Positions 56,199 through 64,000 of a stretch of 64,000 bases of DNA are shown in pieces. The position numbers were made by a program, and so were the translations under genes. This DNA comes from Planctomycetaceae bacterium UBA2671 (GTDB lineage Bacteria > Planctomycetota > Planctomycetia > Planctomycetales > Planctomycetaceae): NCBI GenBank assembly GCA_002359185.1, contig DEML01000096.1, positions 1-64,000 on the forward strand. The letters are read 5' to 3'. Under the pieces are notes generated by a model. The model searched no databases and was not told the origin of the DNA. It saw nothing but the letters and a program-made list of their open reading frames with translations. Every line of letters starts with the position of its first letter. Positions within the stretch are counted from its first letter, which is position 1.

Positions 56199-56233
56199 AT
56201 GCTGGACACGGGACCAGGGTCCAGAGATATGGG

Positions 56234-56917
56234 TCATTTAACTCGTCGAGCTTGATGGATAATACGCTTCAGCAGCAATGTCGCTGCCAGTGGCAGAAAA
56301 AGTGAAGCCAGGATGATCGAACCGAAATATTCATTCTGACCAAACCATGCACCAATCGCAGCATAGGCCACGCAGATGATCAAATTACTGATGGACATCA
56401 AAACATAATATATTCGTCTTCGGAGTTTCCCGCATCCTGCTATGAGTACTGTTGCTTCAGCGAGTACTGGCAGTGGACGCGTTATGACGATGGCTAATCC
56501 CCCCCAGCGTTTGATGAATGCATCAACGACATCACGATCGACAGGAGATGTAAAACGTTTCAGTAGCCAGAGACCAATACCTCTGGAAAGCTCATAACCA
56601 ACAGTACATCCGAGACTCAGCCCGAGTGTTGCCCAGAGAACCGTCGAAAGAAATCCGAGTTGCGAGCCTGCAAAGGTTAAAACACCACTCGATGGAACAG
56701 GCAGAAAAATATCGAGCGCGAGCAGTGAAAACAGAACCAGACCTGCATTGCCGGTTTCACTGGTCGCTTTCAGAGCGGTCAGTAAGCTCGCTTCAAAGGT
56801 ATCTCCCAAGAAAAGAAATGGGAGGATCGGGATCAGAAAAATCACGATCACAATGAAAACGATTTTCCTGAGACTACGTCGCGAAATCTTGGTGCTGGTG
56901 ACATTGTAATCTGGCAC
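56234..56917 (-). CDS. DedA/VTT domain membrane protein
   Basis: A 227-residue integral membrane protein. It has LDIFLPVPSSGVLTFAGSQLGFL and the RPLPVLAEATVLIAGCGKL region; FLPVPS and the Arg-Pro element are VTT-domain marks, and the usual PxPGE/R pattern is modified. Members move or flip lipids such as undecaprenyl phosphate or phosphatidylethanolamine. It starts with GTG. The gene follows 56931-57752 on the same strand with a 13-bp gap, so both may form an operon. Confidence 0.82.
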   Translation of the reverse strand: MPDYNVTSTKISRRSLRKIVFIVIVIFLIPILPFLFLGDTFEASLLTALKATSETGNAGLVLFSLLALDIFLPVPSSGVLTFAGSQLGFLSTVLWATLGLSLGCTVGYELSRGIGLWLLKRFTSPVDRDVVDAFIKRWGGLAIVITRPLPVLAEATVLIAGCGKLRRRIYYVLMSISNLIICVAYAAIGAWFGQNEYFGSIILASLFLPLAATLLLKRIIHQARRVK

Positions 56918-56930
56918 AACGAGTCTTCAA

Positions 56931-57752
56931 TTAATCCTGTAACACCGTGCGTTGATATTTCTGAAAGTCGACATACTCATACTGAGGATCTTTCAGCACG
57001 GCTTGCCAGTCACGAATCCGTTCTCGATCGGTTGGGCTTAGATCCCATTGGATTGTATGTTCGGCTGTTAATTTAGTACCGACATCGTCATTGAGATTGA
57101 GTTGAACCCGGATGGGGATCAGACTTCGCAGCCGCAATTCTTCATTGACGAACATTCGCGGACCAGGAATCAACGATTGACCATGCAGAACATAGTTGAG
57201 TTGTGCAGCCCAGTCGGCATATTGACGAAATGCTTCAGCAGTGTCGACATTGGGAGCGTTGATGGTTTCGATCCGATATCCCATGACGGGAGATTCAAAT
57301 CTGATGGAATTACCGTTTGAGTCCGGGATTACCTGAAAGTTGGGATCGAGTTGAAACTTTATCTTTGCGATTTCACGATCAGCCTGATCTGTTTGAGATT
57401 TTGATATATCTTCCACATACTCCTGAGCTTTCGCACGAGCCACCTTCTGAAAATTTCGCAACTCACTGAAGTCGATCGTACAGCCGAGTTTATGAGGATC
57501 GCTGACTATGGTGTATCGCCGTTCGGTCGGATCGTAAATGACTAACTCGCCGACCTGATCAATCCAGTCGTAAGCCTTGCCGGCATGCCAGATGGTCAAA
57601 CTTCTGGCAATAACTTCCGGTTTGACTTCCGGAGTCGCCTCCGACTGATGAAAAATTCGGGTGTAAACCCGATAATCCTGAGCAAATAGAGAATGACTCC
57701 ACGAACAGACTGCCAACAGCATCAGCAGGCAATAGAAATTGTTTTTGTGCAT
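56931..57752 (-). CDS. Exported hypothetical protein
   Basis: A 273-residue protein with a signal peptide (about 1-24, MLLAVCSWSHSLFAQ). The mature part begins DYRVYTRIFHQSEATPEVKP and has SLTIWHAGKAYDWIDQVGELVIYDP and YTIVSDPHKLGCTIDF, suggesting a beta-rich fold and perhaps a LolA/B-like lipid-binding shape. It is mostly soluble. I know related proteins only as planctomycete hypotheticals. It starts at the ATG at 57752; an in-frame start at 57770 is also possible. Confidence 0.65.
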   Translation of the reverse strand: MHKNNFYCLLMLLAVCSWSHSLFAQDYRVYTRIFHQSEATPEVKPEVIARSLTIWHAGKAYDWIDQVGELVIYDPTERRYTIVSDPHKLGCTIDFSELRNFQKVARAKAQEYVEDISKSQTDQADREIAKIKFQLDPNFQVIPDSNGNSIRFESPVMGYRIETINAPNVDTAEAFRQYADWAAQLNYVLHGQSLIPGPRMFVNEELRLRSLIPIRVQLNLNDDVGTKLTAEHTIQWDLSPTDRERIRDWQAVLKDPQYEYVDFQKYQRTVLQD

Positions 57753-57982
57753 GAGCCCGTCATTTCGCATAATGCAAATCGGGAAATGACCCGAATTTTT
57801 GCAGAAACATTTCAGTTTCGCTGAAGATTACCGCACTCTGCCATCTGTCTCAACATGAAGTTGCAACGGAGGTTCAAATGGCATTTTTACAAGTCTTAGC
57901 CTACAGACTTGCCGAACGCCCCTGGCAGGTTCACAATAAAGCATCAATACGGAATGATCTGACACCACATAAGAGGAAAATC

Positions 57983-58771
57983 ATGATTAGAATTCTACTG
58001 TCTTTCACGCTCGTCTTCGCAACATTTGCAGCACCATCATTTGCGGCTGAGAAAAAAGTCGACGAAAAATGGATCTCCCTTTTCAATGGGAAAGATCTTT
58101 CCGACTGGACGATCAAAATTAAAGGCTATCCCCTCGGCGAAAATTTTGGGGATACGTTTCGTGTAGAAGATGGTCTTATGAAAGTTCGCTACGACCAGTA
58201 TGATAAATTCGATCGTAAGTTCGGTCACATCTTTTACAAGAAGCCTTACTCGCATTACGTGCTGCGAGTCGAGTACCGCTTTGTCGGCGATCAGGCTCCC
58301 GAGGGCGAAGGCTGGGCGCTGCGAAACAGTGGTGCGATGCTGCACGGAGAAGCTCCGGAAACAATGGGTGTTGACCAGGACTTTCCCGTCTCTGTTGAAG
58401 TGCAATTTCTAGGCGGAAACGGCAAAGACAAAAGGACAACTGCCAACCTCTGTACTCCCGGCACGAATGTCGTTATGGATGGCAAACTCTTTAAGCCTCA
58501 CTGCACCACCTCGAAATCTCCAACCTTTCATGGTGATCAATGGGTGACGGTCGAGATTGAAGTTCGGGGCAACGAAGTGATGAAACACATTATCAATGGC
58601 GAAACGGTTCTTGAATACACTCAGCCACAACTGGATGAACGGGATGCTCATGCAAAAGAACTGGCAGAAAAAGCGGGAGACATCATGCTTTCGGGTGGAA
58701 CAATTTCTCTCCAGTCAGAAAGTCATCCGATTGATTTCCGAAAAGTGGAGCTGAAAGTGCTTGAAGAATAA
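57983..58771 (+). CDS. DUF1080 (3-keto-disaccharide hydrolase/LamG-like) secreted protein
   Basis: A 262-residue exported protein with a signal peptide of 21 residues (LSFTLVFATFAAPSFA). The DUF1080 domain opens WISLFNGKDLSDWTIKI and includes YVLRVEYRFVGDQAPEGEGWALRNSG, VSVEVQFLGG and HGDQWVTVEIEVRG, ending with SGGTISLQSESHPIDFRKVEL. The family includes enzymes cleaving 3-keto-glycosides; several residues around NSGAMLHG and ESHPIDFRKV are conserved. AGAGG precedes the ATG at 57983. The substrate cannot be told. Confidence 0.9.
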   Translation: MIRILLSFTLVFATFAAPSFAAEKKVDEKWISLFNGKDLSDWTIKIKGYPLGENFGDTFRVEDGLMKVRYDQYDKFDRKFGHIFYKKPYSHYVLRVEYRFVGDQAPEGEGWALRNSGAMLHGEAPETMGVDQDFPVSVEVQFLGGNGKDKRTTANLCTPGTNVVMDGKLFKPHCTTSKSPTFHGDQWVTVEIEVRGNEVMKHIINGETVLEYTQPQLDERDAHAKELAEKAGDIMLSGGTISLQSESHPIDFRKVELKVLEE

Positions 58772-58786
58772 TATCCACACTGTAAT

Positions 58787-59125
58787 TCAGGTGACCTTGT
58801 ATCCCATCTCAGCAAGAGATTTTTTCACTCGGGCAACATGGTCACCCTGAATTTCAATATTGCCCTCTTTCAATGTTCCGCCGGCTCCACAGAGTGTTTT
58901 CAGCTTTGTAAGCAGGGATTGAACAACATCGACTTCATTGGCGTGACCTGAGACGACGGTCACCATTTTGCCTCGCTTGCGTTTCTCTGTGAAGACTTTC
59001 AGCTTCTGAGAACCGGGCGATGTGATAGCTTTTGCTTCGGGAGGACAGACGCATTCTGACTCCAGTTCCTCGCATTTCTCGCAGCGAGGAGGACGATCGA
59101 ATTCTGTTCCAGCAAAAAGTCCCAT
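58787..59125 (-). CDS. SUI1/eIF1 family translation factor with N-terminal zinc-finger-like segment
   Basis: A 112-residue protein. Residues 42-112 are the SUI1 domain (KLKVFTEKRKRGKMVTVVSG, LCGAGGTLKEGNIEIQGDH, SLAEMGYKV), as in the bacterial YciH proteins. The N-terminus has CEKCEELESECVCPP, four cysteines that may hold zinc. It overlaps nothing and begins 13 bp after the McsA-like gene, on the same strand. Role in bacteria is poorly defined; initiation fidelity is the common suggestion. Confidence 0.85.
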   Translation of the reverse strand: MGLFAGTEFDRPPRCEKCEELESECVCPPEAKAITSPGSQKLKVFTEKRKRGKMVTVVSGHANEVDVVQSLLTKLKTLCGAGGTLKEGNIEIQGDHVARVKKSLAEMGYKVT

Positions 59126-59138
59126 GACACTACTCAAT

Positions 59139-59651
59139 TCATTCCGAATCTGAATTTTCCAGTTCGGTTTCGATTTTCTGAATTTCGTCTCGAATGCTGG
59201 CAGCCTGCTCGTAGTCTTCACGTTCGACTGACTGAGTTAAATCTCGACGCAATTGAATCAACCGCAGTTGATTTCCGCTATCAAGTGGTGCCCGCTTAGG
59301 GGACTTGCCGCGATGCATGGTGTCGTTATGGATATTTTCCAGTAGTGGCAGGAGTCTTACCCGAAATATTTCATAATCGTGAGGGCAGCCGAACCGTCCT
59401 TTTTCCCGAAATTCTCGATAAGAGATTCCGCAGTTCGGACAAATCAGCTGCTCATCTTCAGCGGCTCGTTCATCCAGATCTGAATCGGGCAGGAGAGATT
59501 CCACAAACGCTTCTTCTGGAGATTTCGTTTGTGGCTTTTCCATGTAGTCGTGGAAATGCATTTCGCAAAAATGCAGTTCCTTCACATCTCCATTTTTTAA
59601 GACCGTAACATGATAGACGGCTGGCTTGGAGCAGACGGAACATTGTTTCAT
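59139..59651 (-). CDS. McsA-like zinc-binding protein with UvrB/UvrC motif
   Basis: A 170-residue protein. N-terminal zinc pairs CSVCSKPAVYHVTV and HFCEMHF, a second pair CPNCGISYREFREKGRFGCPHDYE, and a C-terminal UvrB/UvrC-type helix (LRRDLTQSVEREDYEQAASIRDEI). This is the architecture of McsA, activator of the protein-arginine kinase McsB. No McsB gene is seen in the window. It is probably in an operon with the SUI1-like gene. Stress or proteolysis control is the likely field of action, by family only. Confidence 0.85.
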   Translation of the reverse strand: MKQCSVCSKPAVYHVTVLKNGDVKELHFCEMHFHDYMEKPQTKSPEEAFVESLLPDSDLDERAAEDEQLICPNCGISYREFREKGRFGCPHDYEIFRVRLLPLLENIHNDTMHRGKSPKRAPLDSGNQLRLIQLRRDLTQSVEREDYEQAASIRDEIQKIETELENSDSE

Positions 59652-59700
59652 AAGTCACTCAAATTAATTCGTGTTTGGCATTATCTGAATGCATCTATTC

Positions 59701-60267
59701 TCACGTATTGGAATTTTTCCTGTCAAGCAGTAAACGCAGATAACTTCGACGTTCCACCTGAGGACCGAGTGAAAGCGATTTTGCCAATTCAAGAATTTGC
59801 TCTCGAACGGCATCCACATCCGATTCCTCGGCTTGCGATTCGATCTCGGCATAGTCTCCGAGTTCGTGAACATGATCCAAAACGATTTCGAACTCGTGTC
59901 CTGCTTCAATCAGTAAGAAAATATTTCTTGTTTTACGAACATGGCTGACTGGCTGGAAACTTAACTGTTCGAGTATTTGCTTAAAACCAGCCAACGCTTC
60001 CGGACCTTCAGCGAGCCGAACTTCAACTTCCTGGCGGGTTTTCGTTTCCTGGTCGACTAAAGGCCCTTTATAAGTGACCATATTTTTAGAGCCGACACGT
60101 CGAATCCGAAAGGCTTCATCGGTCACAGAAAAGTCTCGCTGCGGATGAGCAAAATACAGATCCTCCTGCTCGATCGTCTTCTTATAGCGTGCTCCCCGAT
60201 CAAGAATGATTTTCCGCAGTGCATCGACATTCTCGACAGGATATTTCACTTCCACTTCATAGTGCAT
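59701..60267 (-). CDS. CYTH-domain protein (class IV adenylate cyclase/triphosphatase-like)
   Basis: A 188-residue protein with the CYTH opening EVEVKYPVENVDALRK (EVEVK at 4-8). Further family features are DEAFRIRR, VTYKGPLVD, RQEVEVRL, EFEIVLDHVHELGDYAEIE and YLRLLL. CYTH proteins form a triphosphate tunnel and act as adenylate cyclases (CyaB) or as inorganic or thiamine triphosphatases; the sequence does not separate these. It overlaps the DUF971 gene by 11 bases, which implies coupling. Confidence 0.88.
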   Translation of the reverse strand: MHYEVEVKYPVENVDALRKIILDRGARYKKTIEQEDLYFAHPQRDFSVTDEAFRIRRVGSKNMVTYKGPLVDQETKTRQEVEVRLAEGPEALAGFKQILEQLSFQPVSHVRKTRNIFLLIEAGHEFEIVLDHVHELGDYAEIESQAEESDVDAVREQILELAKSLSLGPQVERRSYLRLLLDRKNSNT

Positions 60268-60595
60268 CAGTAATTTGACTCTCGCTCTGCGATTCTGTTT
60301 GAATCTTTTTCAGGTAATCCCACGTGTATAGCCCGGTCGAATGGCCATCACTCCAGAGGATTTTTACGGCATAATTCCCAATCAGTTCCATATTCTCTGG
60401 CTGGATATCTTCAGGGGCATCCTCCACGAAATAGGTTCGAACACCTGTCATTTCATTAACACAGACGGCACATGGACACAAGCCTCTGAGTACACGAAAT
60501 GGGATGGCAAAAGGCTGTTCTTCGCCCTCCCATGTCAATTCGAGTAATCTCCTGGGAACCTGAGCTTTAATCGACTGTGGCGGTAACACGGACAT
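60257..60595 (-). CDS. DUF971 domain protein
   Basis: A 112-residue protein with the DUF971/gamma-butyrobetaine hydroxylase N-terminal-like fold: LELTWEGEEQPFAIPFRVLRG, CPCAVCVNEMTG, MELIGNYAVKILWSDGHSTGLYTWDYL. The family has a zinc-like Cys cluster (CPCAVC) and is often linked to iron-sulfur cluster carriers. Its 3' end overlaps the CYTH gene. The role is not established. Confidence 0.88.
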   Translation of the reverse strand: MSVLPPQSIKAQVPRRLLELTWEGEEQPFAIPFRVLRGLCPCAVCVNEMTGVRTYFVEDAPEDIQPENMELIGNYAVKILWSDGHSTGLYTWDYLKKIQTESQSESQITDAL

Positions 60596-60661
60596 GGGAG
60601 AAAATACTTTATTAGAAACAAATCCCGAGGGATAAATTTGACTTGGACGTCACTGGCAAAG

Positions 60662-62236
<1,575 letters not shown>

Positions 62237-62437
62237 CAGTTCACATTCCTTTGTTGACGAATGAAGTCATCAGATTTCCATAATCTCGCCATATTGTGCG
62301 ACGATAAATCATTCCATTCCTCTTATTGATAAGAGACAGGAAATGGAAACTCTCTTCAGAATGTATCTTATGGTATTCCCGCAAACGAGGCAAATCGAGT
62401 TTTGCATCGCTTCGTTCAGCAACCCTGTGCACTTGAA

Positions 62438-63574
62438 TTAATAACTCAAGATGTGAATTTTAAAATTCATCTTCCCGATGAGGGGATTATTCGTCGTCAC
62501 TTCAATTCTCGCGGGATTGTCTCGATCAAAATTGAGGGGAGGAGCATCAGGCTTTACCGCGATTTTCATCTTGTATCGCTCACGATTCTCAGCCTTAAAA
62601 TTTTCATCTTTGGTCATGTCAAAGGTGAAAAAATCAGGGTCTGCTTTCACATCGAGCACTTCAACCGGTCCATTTTCGTTATCTCTGAGAAACATCGAGA
62701 GATTAAACGACTTACCGGCTTCTTTTTCAAATCGTCCCATGACCAGCAACATTTCAGTCGCTTTCCATCCGGCTGGGCCGACAATCTGAATCGGTCCGGA
62801 ATAGAAACCATTGATCGTGAAATAGCCGTTTTGTTCTTCTCCTTTGGCCTTTCCTTTCAGAGTAACCGAAGCTTCAAACTCGCCAATTTCATTGTTCGGT
62901 TTCACTTCCCCTTCAATCAAATAGCCAGCTTTGACATCGTCTTCCTTGAGTTGTTCTGGTGTCATGGGAATTACGTTCACGGAGACCAGGGGGTTACTGG
63001 ATTCTGCTTCTTTGAATTCAAAATCTTCGAGCACACGAGAAGTGATTTTCCCACTAAAACTGGTCGGCTTATCACGATTGAGTTCGCCCAGATTCCAGAT
63101 TCCAGCTGGCGTGATTTCGAAAGTCTTGTCGACACGTCCGGCTACAGTCAGAGCAATTTCTTTGGCAGTGTTATCGTTCGTTTTAATGTAAGCTGCCTGG
63201 CTGAAATTGGGATCTTCAGCTTTTCCAATCCACTCTAGCGTGATCGTTGTCGATTCTCCCGGTGGCACTTCCCGTTCTTCGAAATCTGCCATTGTGCATT
63301 TGCAGGTTGAGCGATCCTTGATCAAAGTGAGCGGCCCCTCGCCGTCATTACGAATTACAAAATCGTGCTTGAGAGTTTCACCCACTTCCATATTGCCAAA
63401 CTCATGGAGTGGCTCTTCAACGACCACTTTGGGCTGTGGTCCTGTCAGGTCAATCTTGATTTCTTTTTTCGGTTCAGCAACTTCGATTTTTTCTTCACAG
63501 CCCCCCGAAATCAGAAGCATCAGCCCCATTAAAGAGACAATCACTGAGGAGCAAATGGGAGATGTTTTTATCAT
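62438..63574 (-). CDS. DUF1573 lipoprotein
   Basis: A 378-residue exported lipoprotein (lipobox LISGGC). The DUF1573 domain (about 45-150) shows HEFGNMEVGETLKHDFVIRND, GPLTLIKDRSTCKCTMADF and PPGESTTITLEWIGK, an ASH/MSP-like beta-sandwich. Two more beta domains follow. The Cys pair CKC is typical. The family is common in planctomycetes and Bacteroidetes and its role is unknown. I start at the ATG at 63574; longer in-frame starts at 63592 and 63688 exist. Confidence 0.82.
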   Translation of the reverse strand: MIKTSPICSSVIVSLMGLMLLISGGCEEKIEVAEPKKEIKIDLTGPQPKVVVEEPLHEFGNMEVGETLKHDFVIRNDGEGPLTLIKDRSTCKCTMADFEEREVPPGESTTITLEWIGKAEDPNFSQAAYIKTNDNTAKEIALTVAGRVDKTFEITPAGIWNLGELNRDKPTSFSGKITSRVLEDFEFKEAESSNPLVSVNVIPMTPEQLKEDDVKAGYLIEGEVKPNNEIGEFEASVTLKGKAKGEEQNGYFTINGFYSGPIQIVGPAGWKATEMLLVMGRFEKEAGKSFNLSMFLRDNENGPVEVLDVKADPDFFTFDMTKDENFKAENRERYKMKIAVKPDAPPLNFDRDNPARIEVTTNNPLIGKMNFKIHILSY

Positions 63575-63739
63575 TTTCAGCCTGTTCAACATACAAATTC
63601 TCGACCGCAGCACTAAAAAGAGAGGGATCAACCGGATTACATTTCCGAGTAATACTACGAGTTTAATGAGTTCGGAGTCTGCAACCAACCGATTTCAATA
63701 AGTCATCCCTGCGGAATTTCTCCCACAATATTGATTACG

Positions 63740-64000
63740 TCAATTAGCCGAGGATGTTGGAAGCGAACCCGCAGATTCCACAATTTCCCGCAGCATTTTC
63801 AGTTGATCTTCGTCCAGATATCTATCCGTATGTCCGAATTGATGATTGATTTGATCCAACCTCAAGGCTTCTTCTGCTGTATTTTTCGCGGATTCCAGCC
63901 GCTCTGCCTGAGAGTAATAATCAGCCAGTTGCACCAGCAGCTCAGGTTTGGTGGGATATCGGTTGACAGCTTTCTCTTGAAATTGGAGAGCCGCTTCGAG
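63740..64000 (-). CDS. TPR-repeat protein, C-terminal part (cut by window end)
   Basis: The last 86 residues of a minus-strand protein that begins beyond the window. Two tetratricopeptide-like helices pairs are visible: ALQFQEKAVNRYPTKPELLV and LADYYSQAERLESAKNTAEE-ALRLDQ. The protein ends in a Ser/Ala/Asn tail. TPR proteins act as protein-binding scaffolds; nothing more can be said from this fragment. Confidence 0.75.
   Translation of the reverse strand, partial: LEAALQFQEKAVNRYPTKPELLVQLADYYSQAERLESAKNTAEEALRLDQINHQFGHTDRYLDEDQLKMLREIVESAGSLPTSSAN

Overview
The window reads as a chromosomal stretch of a planctomycete (phylum Planctomycetota, probably class Planctomycetia). The marks are the lineage-typical families: a PSCyt1/DUF1549/DUF1553 cytochrome protein next to a DUF1501 protein, a DUF1559 pseudopilin, a DUF1080 protein, Tat-exported Gfo/Idh/MocA and NHL-propeller proteins, a membrane-anchored Ser/Thr kinase with a large extracytoplasmic half, and many secreted proteins of unknown function. 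Genes are mostly single or in short operons. No tRNA, rRNA or CRISPR array was found.

Positions 1-9920 look like an acquired island. A broken rve-type transposase lies on the left (110-687). A broken IS630-type transposase (9184-9564) and a truncated class I aldolase (9629-9919) lie on the right. Between them is the most striking locus, a four-gene minus-strand operon (5538 to 739). It encodes a 1055-residue protein whose N-terminal third is a borosin-type peptide-backbone N-methyltransferase with the OphMA catalytic residues, fused to five beta-rich modules and a hydrophobic C-terminal segment. The other three genes are a 141-residue protein made largely of Val-Asp repeats, a 2-oxoglutarate/Fe(II) oxygenase and a second Val-Asp repeat protein. 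Divergent from it across an AT-rich gap is a 1006-residue beta-propeller/PI-PLC-like protein. I read this as a candidate undescribed borosin-family RiPP cluster.

10169-26682 holds secreted proteins, an ECF-like sigma factor with a membrane partner, RraA-like and LutC-like proteins, Ogt, an archaeal-type phosphoglycerate mutase, a GT-C glycosyltransferase and a TIGR01777 reductase whose Rossmann motif lies upstream of the first usual start codon. 27040-41694 holds a degenerate phosphohexomutase next to a Ser/Thr kinase, a metal-binding-domain lipoprotein, PQQ-like and NHL propellers, a DUF1559 pseudopilin, a Gfo/Idh/MocA protein, a response regulator with its own ATPase domain, and HisB.

41916-45911 is the PSD1/DUF1501 pair. 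46476-54956 is a seven-gene plus-strand operon built on a GlmL/MutL-type ASKHA ATPase, a barrel-sandwich protein and four membrane proteins. No glutamate mutase subunit is present, so it is probably an envelope complex of unknown function. It is bracketed by two members of one repeat family: a GxxExxY unit with perfect 35-bp terminal inverted repeats, and a short derivative without the gene.

55245-64000 carries an EEP-family lipoprotein, a DedA protein, a DUF1080 protein, a small minus-strand cluster (DUF971, CYTH, McsA-like, SUI1-like), a metallophosphatase/tetraheme lipoprotein, a DUF1573 lipoprotein and the end of a TPR protein. At least three families of short palindromic repeats are scattered between genes, and one copy forms the 3' end of a coding region.
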